A DNA stretch of 64,000 nucleotides from positions 33,282-97,281 of the forward strand of contig NZ_BANH01000061.1 in NCBI RefSeq assembly GCF_000964465.1, given 5' to 3'. The DNA comes from Gluconobacter thailandicus F149-1 = NBRC 100600 (GTDB lineage: Bacteria > Pseudomonadota > Alphaproteobacteria > Acetobacterales > Acetobacteraceae). Shown piece by piece: positions 24,861 through 33,213 of the stretch (the stretch's first letter is position 1; each line of letters begins with the position of its first letter). Below the pieces are notes generated by a model. That model made no database searches, had not been told where the DNA came from, and saw only the letters and a list, made by a program, of their open reading frames with translations. The position numbers and the translations under genes are program-made.

Positions 24861-26204
24861 ATGTCAGTATCATCTCCCACCCAGCACATGATTATTCTTC
24901 TCCTGCTGGGTCTTGTCGCGACCGTCGCTCTGATCGCGGTCTCCATATTGATCTCCCTGTCCGAGATCTCATTTGCCGCCGCCCGGGATGTCCGGCTTCG
25001 CTCCAAAGCTGAAGCTGGTGACCCTCGGGCCGTCGCATTCCTCAAGCTGCGTCGCAACAGCGGACAGGTCATCACCGTCCTGCAGATCTGCCTGAATGCT
25101 GTTGGCGTTCTTGGCGGTATTATCAGCGAGTCGATGCTGAGTGAGCCTATAGCCGCAGGCCTTCAGTGGACCGGATTTTCGCCAGTTCTGGCCTCGAATG
25201 CAGGTTCCACCTGTTCCTTTATTCTGATTACCGGCCTGTTTGTTCTCTTTGCCGATCTGTTGCCAAAGCGGATCGCCATGAACGCACCGGACCGGATTGC
25301 CCTCAAGGTTGGCTGGTTCCCGGCTCTCGCCCTGAAGGTGCTGTATCCTGCGGTCTGGGTCTTCTCCCGTATCTCGGATGTCCTGCTGCGCGTTATGAAA
25401 ATTCCTGCGGCTGCAACAGTGGAACCCGTCACACCGGAAGACCTTCGGGCCATTCTGGCTGCTGGAACGGCTTCGGGTATCCTGCTTGAGCAGGAACACC
25501 AGATGATTCAGAACGTTCTGGGCCTGCAGGATCGGTCTGTTACCTCGGCAATGACGCCGCGCGATGAGATTGTGTTTCTGGACGTTCAGGAAACGCCAGA
25601 GAGCCAGCGCGACAAGGTTCGTGTTCGTCCCTACTCCCGATATCCGCTCTGCGATGGCGGCCTGGATCGCGTCATAGGCTCCATTCGCGCGGAAGACGTT
25701 CTGGTAGCCGTCGTTGACGAGCCGCAGTCAAAAGAGAGCCTGACGCCGGTTGCCAGCCAGATTTTCAAAATGCGCCGGGATGTTCTTTCCCTGCCCGATA
25801 CCCTGAATCTCTGGGAAACACTGGCCCAGTTCGATGCCCATTCCGCAGGTTTCGCCCTGATTGTGAATGAATACGGTCTGGTCGTCGGCCTGATTACCTA
25901 CAAAGACATCATGGGCGCCCTGATGGATGGGCTGGTCAGTCCGTTCGAAGAGCAGGCGATTGTACGACGTGATGCGAATTCCTGGCTGATCGACGGAGCG
26001 GCTCCGATCGGGGACGTCATTCGGGAACTGGATATTCCACTGTTCGACGATGCACAGAACTTCGATACGGTCGGCGGTTTCGTGATGAACAGGCTTCGTC
26101 GGATGGCCCGGAAGGCTGACAGCGTTGAGTCATCCGGCTTCCGCTTTGAAGTCGTGGACGTTGAAGGTTTCCGCATCAACCAGCTCCTCGTGACACGTCT
26201 CTGA
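24861..26204 (+). CDS. HlyC/CorC family membrane protein with DUF21 and CBS domains
   Basis: The first 180 residues form the DUF21 (CNNM) membrane domain with about four hydrophobic segments, preceded by LISLSEISFAAARDVRLR. Two CBS domains occupy about 200-335 (start SAMTPRDEIVFLDV; NEYGLVVGLITYKDIMGALM). A CorC/HlyC transporter-associated domain ends the protein (WLIDGAAPIGDVIRELDIPL). Family members affect divalent cation (Mg2+, Co2+) efflux; several are called hemolysins from early annotation, for which there is no support here. The 86-base gap after ligA has no clear signal. Confidence 0.88.
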   Translation: MSVSSPTQHMIILLLLGLVATVALIAVSILISLSEISFAAARDVRLRSKAEAGDPRAVAFLKLRRNSGQVITVLQICLNAVGVLGGIISESMLSEPIAAGLQWTGFSPVLASNAGSTCSFILITGLFVLFADLLPKRIAMNAPDRIALKVGWFPALALKVLYPAVWVFSRISDVLLRVMKIPAAATVEPVTPEDLRAILAAGTASGILLEQEHQMIQNVLGLQDRSVTSAMTPRDEIVFLDVQETPESQRDKVRVRPYSRYPLCDGGLDRVIGSIRAEDVLVAVVDEPQSKESLTPVASQIFKMRRDVLSLPDTLNLWETLAQFDAHSAGFALIVNEYGLVVGLITYKDIMGALMDGLVSPFEEQAIVRRDANSWLIDGAAPIGDVIRELDIPLFDDAQNFDTVGGFVMNRLRRMARKADSVESSGFRFEVVDVEGFRINQLLVTRL

Positions 26205-26223
26205 AAAGCGCCTTTCTTATGTC

Positions 26224-26273
26224 TCCCGGGACTGATTAAGATCGTCAGTATTGTGATCTCACTCAGCCCGGGA
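26224..26273 (+). other. Inverted repeat overlapping the pncA ribosome-binding region
   Basis: TCCCGGGACTGA at 26224-26235 and TCAGCCCGGGA at 26263-26273 can pair over 11 bases with one bulge. The right arm runs into GGAAGA (26271-26276), the ribosome site of the TTG-started pncA. It may end transcription of the upstream gene or hide the ribosome site; no T run follows. Confidence 0.35.
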
Positions 26274-26283
26274 AGACTCTCCT

Positions 26284-26850
26284 TTGACCAATTTTCAGCA
26301 TTCCGCCCTGATTATTGTAGACGTTCAGAACGATTTCCTGCCCGGCGGAGCGCTAGCTGTTCCATCCGGTGATCAGGTCATTGCACCGATCAATGCACTA
26401 TCCCAAAGGGGATTTGCTGCTGTCGTCGCAACACAGGATTGGCATCCGGCGGACCATTGTTCCTTCAAGAAAGAAGGCGGCCCTTGGCCAGCTCACTGCA
26501 TTGCAGCCTCTGAAGGCGCTGATTTTTCATCGGCGCTGAACCTCGGCCCGGTCAGCCACATCATTCACAAAGGCATGGCTCAGGATCGCGACAGCTATTC
26601 CGCCTTTTTCGATAACGACCATGAAACCTCAACAGGGCTGGACCACCTGCTCCGCGGGTTAAACGTCACCCATATTGTTGTTTGCGGGCTGGCCCTGGAT
26701 TTCTGCGTTGCTGCAACTGCCCGGGACGCCATGCGCTGTGGTTTCAGAACAGACATCGCCCTCGGAGCCTGCCGTGGCATTGCCGACGACCAGACCGCGC
26801 TCTTCAGCGATCTGAAGGCACAGGGTGTCGGTCTGAGGGATCACATCTGA
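26284..26850 (+). CDS. pncA: Nicotinamidase/pyrazinamidase PncA
   Basis: Hydrolyses nicotinamide to nicotinate for NAD salvage. Isochorismatase-fold signatures include the catalytic Asp in IIVDVQNDFLPGGALAVP (Asp 13), the metal site in TQDWHPADHCSF, Lys about 96 in HKGMAQDRDSY, and catalytic Cys about 141 in VVCGLALDFCVAATARDA. Start is a TTG at 26284, 7 bases after GGAAGA; no ATG occurs before the catalytic Asp. 188 residues is a normal length. The next gene starts 19 bases later, suggesting cotranscription. Confidence 0.93.
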   Translation: MTNFQHSALIIVDVQNDFLPGGALAVPSGDQVIAPINALSQRGFAAVVATQDWHPADHCSFKKEGGPWPAHCIAASEGADFSSALNLGPVSHIIHKGMAQDRDSYSAFFDNDHETSTGLDHLLRGLNVTHIVVCGLALDFCVAATARDAMRCGFRTDIALGACRGIADDQTALFSDLKAQGVGLRDHI

Positions 26851-26869
26851 CGCGAAAGTAAGGACCTTC

Positions 26870-27283
26870 ATGAAACAGCGCCTCAGAATTTTTATGCTTG
26901 CCTGCCCACTCCTCTGCGGAACCCTGACAGCGACAGCAGCACCACCCACAACGGAGGATCTGCTGAACCATTCGGGTTTCAAAGAAGCCTATAAGGCAAT
27001 GATTACGCTTCCAGCGTGGATTGTCTCCGGTAAAGGCACGTCCACCCCGGTGGAATATGTCAAGCAGAATGGAAAAACATATGCCCTTGGTCATATGTGC
27101 AAACCTCACGACTGCGCAGCACAACAGCTTGAGCTGGTTCTGGCCACCGATCATTCAGGTTCATGGGGGCTCCTGTCCATCAAGGCCAATAACGCACTGA
27201 AACAGACCGTTCTTGGCTCCCCTACTCCTGAAATAGAAAAGGTTCTCAGAGACGCTTACACCAAGAATAATCCTACAGACTGA
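26870..27283 (+). CDS. Ivy-family periplasmic lysozyme inhibitor
   Basis: 137 residues with an N-terminal signal peptide (MKQRLRIFMLACPLLCGTL, likely cleaved after ATAA near 24). The mature part shows FKEAYKAMITLPAW, a YALGHM element and the motif CKPHDC at 77-82 followed by AAQQLELVL. CKPHDC is the active loop of Ivy, which plugs the catalytic cleft of C-type lysozymes. The two cysteines are expected to form the loop disulfide. AAGGA is 5 bases before ATG. Family assignment is from recalled motif; inhibitory function is inferred. It follows pncA closely and precedes the dihydroxyacetone kinase. Confidence 0.82.
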   Translation: MKQRLRIFMLACPLLCGTLTATAAPPTTEDLLNHSGFKEAYKAMITLPAWIVSGKGTSTPVEYVKQNGKTYALGHMCKPHDCAAQQLELVLATDHSGSWGLLSIKANNALKQTVLGSPTPEIEKVLRDAYTKNNPTD

Positions 27284-27386
27284 CCCAGACTATTTCTTTA
27301 ACGGAAGGGTCGCGGGAAGGTGATTGGTCCGTCAGTCAGGTTGAGGTGTTCTCTTCGTTATCAGTCCGTTGAGGATCAAGGATACG

Positions 27387-29003
27387 ATGAAGCGCTTTTA
27401 CAATCACCGCGACACTCTCGTCACCGAAGCCATAGACGGACTTCTCAGATCTTCCGCAGGAAGCCATCTCTGCCGCCTGTCAGGACATGACAACATCCAT
27501 GTCGTTCTGAGGCGGGACTGGGACAGATCAAAAGTCGCCATAGTTTCCGGGGGTGGGTCCGGTCATGAACCGGCACACGCGGGATTTGTTGGTAAAGGCA
27601 TGCTGACAGCCGCAGTCTGCGGTGCCCTGTTCGCGTCTCCGAATGTCGATGCCATCCTTGCGGCAATCCTGGAAGTCACAGGCGATGCTGGCTGCCTGCT
27701 GATCGTCAAGAACTACACCGGCGACCGCCTGAATTTCGGACTGGCTACCGAGCAGGCTCGGGCTTTGGGGAAAAATGTTGAGCTGGTCATCGTGGCGGAT
27801 GACATTGCGCTTGGTCAGGGCGTTCATGCCCGTGGCATCGCCGGAACGGTGCTGGTTCAGAAAATTGCAGGGCATGCGGCAGACGCCGGAGCCAGTCTGG
27901 CTGACGTCAAACAGGTCGCGCTGGACGCCATTAAGGCTACTGCGTCGATCGGCCTGGCGCTGACGGACGTCAATGTTTACGACCCGCAACACGAGACGCG
28001 ACTGGACGACCATGAAGCCGAGCTTGGTCTTGGAATTCATGGAGAACCCGGTGCAGAACGCATCGGCGTAGAGAAACTGGATGCACTGGCTGCTCGTGCA
28101 GCAGATACACTTACCGAGCATCTGACGGACGAGAAACAGGCCGTTATGGTCAACATGCTGGGAGCCGTGCCTGTTCTGGAAGCTCAAGCCATCGTGGATG
28201 CTCTGGCCCGAACATCTCTGGCCGAGCGCACTGCATTCATCATTGGGCCGGCCCCATTGATGACGTCACTGGATATGTACGGTTTTTCCCTGTCTGCCAT
28301 CCCTGCAAAAGCTCCTGTTATCGAGGCGCTTACTTCTCCTGTAGAGCCCTGGGCCTGGCCCGGAATTGCAGCTTTCAAGGATATTCAGACAAAACCCACA
28401 CCCACGCTGCCCGAAACTTTCGCGTTTGAAGCCTCTTCTCATAGCCTGCTTGAGAAATTCATTCGTGAGGGTGCGAAGATTCTTGTCGAAAACGAAAAGG
28501 ATCTTAACGCACTTGATGCCCTGATTGGTGACGGTGATGCTGGCTCAACGTTTGCGGAAGCAGCACGTGTCATTCTGAAAGATATTGATCGCCTTCCGCT
28601 TACCTCCCCGCAGCAGCTTTGTGCGACAATCGGACGACTGCTTGCTCGAAATGCTGGTGGCTCGAGCGGCGTCCTTCTCTCAATCATGTTCTCTACCGCA
28701 GGCCAGCAGGACAACTGGCGATCGGGGCTGGAAGCAGGTTTACAGCGCATGCACAGCTATGGTGGCGCATCACCCGGTGATCGCACCATGCTTGATGCTC
28801 TCTTCCCCGCCATAGCCGCCCTCCAGACAGGCAGCCTGCATGATGCAGCAGTTGCTGCCCGTGAAGGAGCAGATGCGACCCGCACGATGCCTGCCCGCGC
28901 AGGGCGAGCAGCTTATGTACCGCCTGCACAGTTGAAAAATATTCCTGACCCGGGCGCTGAAGCCATTGCACGCCTTTTGGAAGGCCTGGCGAAATTATCA
29001 TGA
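27387..29003 (+). CDS. ATP-dependent dihydroxyacetone kinase (DhaK-DhaL fusion)
   Basis: Phosphorylates dihydroxyacetone to feed glycerol oxidation products into central metabolism, which suits an organism that oxidises polyols. The DhaK half (1-330) has VSGGGSGHEPAHAGFVGKGM, NYTGDRLNFGLA and His 218 in GLGIHGEPG, the residue that binds substrate covalently. The DhaL half has ALIGDGDAGSTFAEA (Mg-ATP site), GGSSGVLLSIMF and YGGASPGDRTMLDAL. As one 538-residue chain it is the ATP-dependent single-subunit type. The frame opens at a TTG (27369) but the ATG at 27387, after AAGGAT, gives the usual N-terminus. Could also be called glycerone kinase. Confidence 0.93.
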   Translation: MKRFYNHRDTLVTEAIDGLLRSSAGSHLCRLSGHDNIHVVLRRDWDRSKVAIVSGGGSGHEPAHAGFVGKGMLTAAVCGALFASPNVDAILAAILEVTGDAGCLLIVKNYTGDRLNFGLATEQARALGKNVELVIVADDIALGQGVHARGIAGTVLVQKIAGHAADAGASLADVKQVALDAIKATASIGLALTDVNVYDPQHETRLDDHEAELGLGIHGEPGAERIGVEKLDALAARAADTLTEHLTDEKQAVMVNMLGAVPVLEAQAIVDALARTSLAERTAFIIGPAPLMTSLDMYGFSLSAIPAKAPVIEALTSPVEPWAWPGIAAFKDIQTKPTPTLPETFAFEASSHSLLEKFIREGAKILVENEKDLNALDALIGDGDAGSTFAEAARVILKDIDRLPLTSPQQLCATIGRLLARNAGGSSGVLLSIMFSTAGQQDNWRSGLEAGLQRMHSYGGASPGDRTMLDALFPAIAALQTGSLHDAAVAAREGADATRTMPARAGRAAYVPPAQLKNIPDPGAEAIARLLEGLAKLS

Positions 29004-29267
29004 AGGCATAGGAAAAATCAGAAAGCGCGTTTTTGACGTTCAGGCGACCGTTGATCCTGCCAAATTCTCAGGTTTTTCTGAGCCACTTGAATAGGCAAAG
29101 CGCTCTTTTTTACAGCCAACTGGCACAGAACTATCCGTCAGCAGGAGTGAGGGCGAGTTCGGGCTTCGTTAGAGCCGAAAAATTGCTGCCACGGTATGGA
29201 ATGAATTCCTAATCGGGCAGGCACCATGCTCGATCAATGAGAATCGACCTGTCTTGCTGACAGATCA

Positions 29268-29302
29268 GTCTAAACGCAAAACCGAATCGCTTCGGTTTAG
29301 AC
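29268..29302. repeat. Nested inverted repeats
   Basis: Outer arms GTCTAAAC (29268-29275) and GTTTAGAC (29295-29302) enclose a perfect inner stem AAACCGAA (29279-29286) TCGC TTCGGTTT (29291-29298). The inner right arm overlaps the outer right arm, so the two hairpins exclude each other. There is no T run after it on either strand. Function unknown. Confidence 0.5.
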
Positions 29303-29412
29303 CCGGACACATATGAGCCAGCCGGAGCACAACTATATAAATTTGAAGCAGGAAGATGTTTCAAGGCTGCGGAACCATAATGGATGGATTGTCGCAACAA
29401 GAAAAAGTCTCA

Positions 29413-29434
29413 GGAAACAGTGTTCACTGTTTCC
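29413..29434 (-). terminator. Perfect 10-bp inverted repeat, likely terminator of the tRNA-Pro/tRNA-Arg transcript
   Basis: GGAAACAGTG and CACTGTTTCC flank two bases. On the minus strand, downstream of tRNA-Arg, the hairpin is followed after 6 bases by TTTTT, as expected of an intrinsic terminator. Confidence 0.55.
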
Positions 29435-29485
29435 GTTACCACTCAATTCGAAATCCTCGAGAGAGGGAGAGACAGGCGCGCTGGG

Positions 29486-29562
29486 TGGCGCGCCCTGCTG
29501 GATTCGAACCAGCGACCCACAGCTTAGAAGGCTGTTGCTCTATCCAACTGAGCTAAGGGCGC
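29486..29562 (-). tRNA. tRNA-Arg (anticodon TCT)
   Basis: 77 bases including an encoded CCA (TGG at 29486-29488 on the plus strand). Acceptor arms GCGCCCT and AGGGCGC pair perfectly. The anticodon stem ACAGC/GCTGT holds loop CTTCTAA, giving TCT. The T arm GCTGG-TTCGAAT-CCAGC is complete. Confidence 0.96.
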
Positions 29563-29580
29563 AGTAGAAAATCTTGAAAC

Positions 29581-29657
29581 TGGTCGGGGCGCCCGGACTC
29601 GAACCGGGGGCCTCCTGTACCCAAAACAGGCGCGCTACCAGGCTGCGCCACGCCCCG
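29581..29657 (-). tRNA. tRNA-Pro (anticodon TGG)
   Basis: 77 bases with encoded CCA (29581-29583). Acceptor arms CGGGGCG and CGCCCCG pair; anticodon stem CCTGT/ACAGG with loop TTTGGGT gives TGG. It lies 18 bases upstream of tRNA-Arg on the same strand, so the two are likely cotranscribed. Confidence 0.96.
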
Positions 29658-29707
29658 AACCGAGGCGGAACATAGGGGCAGTAAGTTTCAGAAGCAATAG
29701 GGTTTTT

Positions 29708-30223
29708 TCAATCTTTTTCATTTCTTACGAGCGGCGGCACGAAAAGTGGTGCCGTATCCCACGGAAACAGCACCCACGTGTCCTGCGCGACTTCCGTAAC
29801 GTAGTGATCCGTGTGCGGCTTGCCATCTGGCTTTGCGTACAGGCAGGCGAAAACAGCCTTGGGCAGCATTTCACGAACGTATTTCGCCGTAATGCCGGAA
29901 TCGACCAGATCATCAACGATCAGGAAGCCTTCCCCATCACCTGCGGCGGTCGGTGCTTTCACGACCTTTGGCTCATGCTGGGTGCCTTCTTCACCAGCAT
30001 AGCTGATGACGGAAACGCTTTCGATCAGGCGGCAGCCCATCTCGCGGCCCAGAATGGCAGCCGGGATGAGTCCACCACGCGTAATCGCAACGATACCGCG
30101 GAACGGTCCGTGCTTTTCCATGAGCGTTGCGGCGAGGGTACGGGCGTCACGATGGAGCTGGTCCCAGGTGACAGTTGCGTACGTTACGGGTTTGGGTGTC
30201 TGTGTGGCAGTCATGACCTTCAT
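29708..30223 (-). CDS. gpt: Xanthine (guanine) phosphoribosyltransferase
   Basis: Purine salvage enzyme joining xanthine, guanine or hypoxanthine to PRPP. The 171 residues contain FRGIVAITRGGLIPAAIL and the PRPP-binding motif FLIVDDLVDSGITAKYV, plus the C-terminal WVLFPWD that Gpt uses at the base site. Two starts are possible (30223 and 30214); GGAAGG favours the first. It is divergent from the MFS transporter, sharing a 61-base control region. Confidence 0.92.
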   Translation of the reverse strand: MKVMTATQTPKPVTYATVTWDQLHRDARTLAATLMEKHGPFRGIVAITRGGLIPAAILGREMGCRLIESVSVISYAGEEGTQHEPKVVKAPTAAGDGEGFLIVDDLVDSGITAKYVREMLPKAVFACLYAKPDGKPHTDHYVTEVAQDTWVLFPWDTAPLFVPPLVRNEKD

Positions 30224-30284
30224 CTGCCTTCCGTCTCAGAATTTTGCAATAAACTTGCACAACGGAAATGCTTAATGTGGGCGG

Positions 30285-31511
30285 ATGACTGACCCTGCAT
30301 TGCGGGCCCTCCCCGGCCTTCGCCCTCTGATTATCAGCCGAATCTGTTCGCAGCTTTCCGCAACCACCATGACCATCGCCATCGGCTGGCAGATTTACGC
30401 CCTGACCCACAGCGTGGCTTCACTGGGCTATCTGGGACTGGCGCAGTTCCTGCCCATGGTGCCGCTGACGTTCATTTCCGGGCATGTGGCAGACCGGTTC
30501 AATCGCCGGAACATCGTTCTCATCTGCCAGATCCTGGAAATTCTGAGCACAGGTGCGCTCGCAGCCACTGCTGCCATGCAGGTTCTGACACCCGCCCTCG
30601 TTTATGCGTTTGCGGCCTGCTACGGCACGCTACGCAGCTTTGAGATGCCCTGTCAGCAGGCATTTCTGCCCGCTATTGCTCCACCTGAACTTCTGCCACG
30701 AGCGCAGGCGCTTCTGTCTTCGTTATTCATGACCGCATCCATCGTAGGGCCAAGCTTGGGCGGACTGCTGTACGGACTGGGAGCCGTGACCTGCTACAGC
30801 CTCGCTACACTTGGATTCGCACTCGCCTTTTTCGGCACACTGGCGCTCCAGCTTCACCACACCGTCCCCGCAAAAGAGCCGGTAACGTTTGCATCCGTTT
30901 TTGCAGGTCTGGGATTTCTGAACCGACGCCGGGATCTCCTTGGAGCGATTTCGCTCGATCTCTTTGCGGTTCTGCTGGGAGGCGCGACAGCTCTGCTGCC
31001 AGTCTATGCAGATAGCGTTCTGCACGTTGGGCCAATTGGCCTCGGCTTCCTTCGTGCGGCTCCAGCTGTAGGGGCCCTGGTTACATCCGCCTGGCTATCC
31101 AGACACCCGCTGGGGAGACGCACCGGCGTGACCATGTTCATTTCAGTTGTCGTGTTCGGAGTAGCGACCATTGTTTTTGGTGCCTCTCACATTACGTGGA
31201 TTTCTGTTCTTGCCCTGATGGTCTTGGGCGCAGCGGATGTGATCAGCGTCGTGGTGCGCTCGTCACTGATCCAGCTTGCCACACCAGATTCCATGCGTGG
31301 GCGCGTGTCAGCCGTGAACTCCCTGTTCATCGGCTCAAGCAATCAGCTGGGAGAATTTGAAAGCGGCACACTCGGAGCCGCAATCGGGCCGGAAGCTGCG
31401 GTCATTGCAGGCGGCGTCGGGACTATTCTGGTGGCCATCGTGTGGATCCGGCTTTTTCCGAAATTATGGTCACTGGATCGCCTCGAAGACGTGCGTCCGG
31501 AAATTCTTTGA
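30285..31511 (+). CDS. MFS transporter (efflux type, EntS-like)
   Basis: 408 residues with about twelve hydrophobic segments. SGHVADRFNRRNIVLICQILE after the second helix is the MFS loop 2-3 motif (G-x-x-x-D-R-x-x-R-R). A similar but weaker loop occurs in the second half (LSRHPLGRRTGVTMFIS), and GRVSAVNSLFIGSSNQLGEFESG resembles EntS-like exporters. Substrate cannot be told from sequence. A hairpin terminator follows at 31575. Confidence 0.85.
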   Translation: MTDPALRALPGLRPLIISRICSQLSATTMTIAIGWQIYALTHSVASLGYLGLAQFLPMVPLTFISGHVADRFNRRNIVLICQILEILSTGALAATAAMQVLTPALVYAFAACYGTLRSFEMPCQQAFLPAIAPPELLPRAQALLSSLFMTASIVGPSLGGLLYGLGAVTCYSLATLGFALAFFGTLALQLHHTVPAKEPVTFASVFAGLGFLNRRRDLLGAISLDLFAVLLGGATALLPVYADSVLHVGPIGLGFLRAAPAVGALVTSAWLSRHPLGRRTGVTMFISVVVFGVATIVFGASHITWISVLALMVLGAADVISVVVRSSLIQLATPDSMRGRVSAVNSLFIGSSNQLGEFESGTLGAAIGPEAAVIAGGVGTILVAIVWIRLFPKLWSLDRLEDVRPEIL

Positions 31512-31574
31512 AGGGCAGATTGACCGCCCAAGCCCGAAAGGGCTGGCGGTCAAAGGCAAATACAGCACAAATGA

Positions 31575-31598
31575 AAAAAGCCCCGCGAGGGGCTTTTT
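31575..31598 (+). terminator. Intrinsic terminator after the MFS gene
   Basis: AAAAAGCCCC-GCGA-GGGGCTTTTT is a perfect 10-bp stem with a tetraloop and T run, 63 bases after the transporter stop. The matching A run makes it usable on the minus strand too, where it lies downstream of tRNA-Asn. Confidence 0.9.
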
Positions 31599-31632
31599 CT
31601 TTACACCGCAGCCAAATTTTCAATAAGAAAAG

Positions 31633-31708
31633 TGGCTCCCGAAGTAGGACTCGAACCTACGACCCAGCGATTAACAGTCGCTTGCTCTACCAACTGAGCT
31701 ATTCGGGA
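31633..31708 (-). tRNA. tRNA-Asn (anticodon GTT)
   Basis: 76 bases with encoded CCA (31633-31635). Acceptor arms TCCCGAA and TTCGGGA pair; anticodon stem AGCGA/TCGCT has loop CTGTTAA, giving GTT. T arm GTAGG-TTCGAGT-CCTAC is complete. Downstream on its strand lies the bidirectional hairpin at 31575. Confidence 0.96.
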
Positions 31709-31817
31709 CCGGTGAGGAGGTATGTAGTCCAACCGACGGGGTCGGTAAAGCCCCTTTTTTCAACTTTCTGCATTTTTCTGAACTTTCCTCAGTAAGACGC
31801 AGAAAACATGGCTTTAT

Positions 31818-32264
31818 TCAGAGCTCTTCCCGCCCCCGCGTTGCCAGAACGTCTACCCGTTCGTTATTCACGTCCCCGGAATGACCCCGAACCCAGAGCC
31901 ATTCGATCTCATGCGGTTTGGCCGCATCCAGAATACGCTGCCACAGATCCATGTTGGCTACCGGATCACCAGCCGCATTGCGCCAGTTCCGACGAACCCA
32001 GCCTGTGTGCCAGCGGGTAATGCCATTTTTAAGGTATTCGCTATCTGTATGAAGCTTGACCTGACAGGGGCGCTTGAGTGCTTCCAGCGCTTCAGCGGCC
32101 GCGGTCAATTCCATCCGGTTATTGGTCGTTTCCGGATGACCGCCCCACATTTCCTTCTCCTTGCCCTTACAGCATAGAAGAACGCCCCACCCTCCCGGAC
32201 CTGGATTGGGCTTGCAGCCCCCATCCGTCCAGATTTCGACCAGCAGGCTTTCCGTCTCAGACAT
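31818..32264 (-). CDS. rnhA: Ribonuclease HI
   Basis: Degrades the RNA strand of RNA-DNA hybrids. The four acidic catalytic residues are in [18 protein letters not shown] (Asp), [13 protein letters not shown] (Glu), [12 protein letters not shown] (Asp) and [12 protein letters not shown] (Asp), with GHSG before the last. The frame extends to a TTG at 32297, but ATG at 32264 gives 148 residues, the standard length. It overlaps the end of thrB by 8 bases, which suggests coupled translation. Confidence 0.95.
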   Translation of the reverse strand: MSETESLLVEIWTDGGCKPNPGPGGWGVLLCCKGKEKEMWGGHPETTNNRMELTAAAEALEALKRPCQVKLHTDSEYLKNGITRWHTGWVRRNWRNAAGDPVANMDLWQRILDAAKPHEIEWLWVRGHSGDVNNERVDVLATRGREEL

Positions 32265-33207
32265 CAGCTTGCCCTGTGAAATGCCGAAGACGTCCAAGAT
32301 AAGCGAGTGGGTCCTTGCGGGTCACAAGCGCATCAGCAGGCGTATTGATCCAGTCATAGAGACGCGTCAGCAAAAAGCGGATGGAAGCGCCCTGACAAAG
32401 AATGGGCAGAGCAGCTTTTTCCGCAGCGTCGAGAGGACGGACCGTCTCATAGCCATCAATCATGGCCTGAGCGAAGGCAGGTTCGAAAACCTTTTCGTCC
32501 CGGAAACACCACGCATTCAGACAGATAGCCAGATCGTAGGCGAAGAGATCCGTGCAGGCGAAATAGAAATCGATCAGCCCGGAGATCCTACCCCCCTGAA
32601 AGAAGACGTTATCCGGAAACAGATCCGCATGAATCTGACCGCGTGGAAGCGTCCCTTCTGCGGGCCAAGAGGTCTCGATCCGATCCAGAGCCTGCACCAG
32701 TTCATTGGTCAGGCCGGGAAGGAGATCATCCCCAGCCCTCTGACAACTCTCAAGAAGAGGCCTCCACGCGTGCACGGAAAGCCCGTTCGGGCGCTCTGCC
32801 CTGTAGTCCCGTCCCTTTTCATGGAACGTGGCCAGAACCTGACCAAGCTGTCGGCAGGCTTCTGCCGTGATCTCGGGGATAGCGCGCCCGGGAAGGAAAG
32901 TCGTAATGGCGGCGGGGCGCTCTGCAAGAATCCGCAGAGCCTCCCCGTCACGCCCTGCAACAGGAAGGGGACAGTTCATCCCCTGCCCTGAAAGATGCTG
33001 CATCAACCCCAGAAACCACGGAAGATCCGAAGCTTTCACGCGCTTTTCGAAAAGCGTGAGGATGAACTTCCCTTCCGTCGTCTGGAGCAGGAAGTTGCTG
33101 TTTTCGACGCCTTCGGCGATTCCCTGAAACGATATCAGGGTGCCGATGTCATATGTGCCAAGGAACGCTTCAAGCGTCTCGGCCGCCAGTTCCGTATAGA
33201 CGGCCAT
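32257..33207 (-). CDS. thrB: Homoserine kinase ThrB (APH-fold type)
   Basis: Phosphorylates homoserine on the way to threonine. The 316 residues begin [20 protein letters not shown] and include [28 protein letters not shown], the catalytic loop [14 protein letters not shown] and [19 protein letters not shown], the pattern of the aminoglycoside-phosphotransferase-like homoserine kinase found in alphaproteobacteria and pseudomonads. It starts 6 bases after the ispH stop, forming ispH-thrB-rnhA, an arrangement often seen in this class. Confidence 0.94.
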   Translation of the reverse strand: MAVYTELAAETLEAFLGTYDIGTLISFQGIAEGVENSNFLLQTTEGKFILTLFEKRVKASDLPWFLGLMQHLSGQGMNCPLPVAGRDGEALRILAERPAAITTFLPGRAIPEITAEACRQLGQVLATFHEKGRDYRAERPNGLSVHAWRPLLESCQRAGDDLLPGLTNELVQALDRIETSWPAEGTLPRGQIHADLFPDNVFFQGGRISGLIDFYFACTDLFAYDLAICLNAWCFRDEKVFEPAFAQAMIDGYETVRPLDAAEKAALPILCQGASIRFLLTRLYDWINTPADALVTRKDPLAYLGRLRHFTGQADV

Positions 33208-33213
33208 GAAATC

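Larger units (their letters stand above)
29004..29485. other. 482-base intergenic region with two inverted repeats
   Basis: No convincing gene is seen between the dihydroxyacetone kinase and tRNA-Arg; the short frames here have no family features. The region becomes AT-richer after 29210 and holds two notable inverted repeats (29268-29302 and 29413-29434), listed separately. Confidence 0.6.

Noticed and set aside
29004..29485. Riboswitch before the tRNA genes
   Set aside because: Only simple inverted repeats are present, without a conserved riboswitch core.
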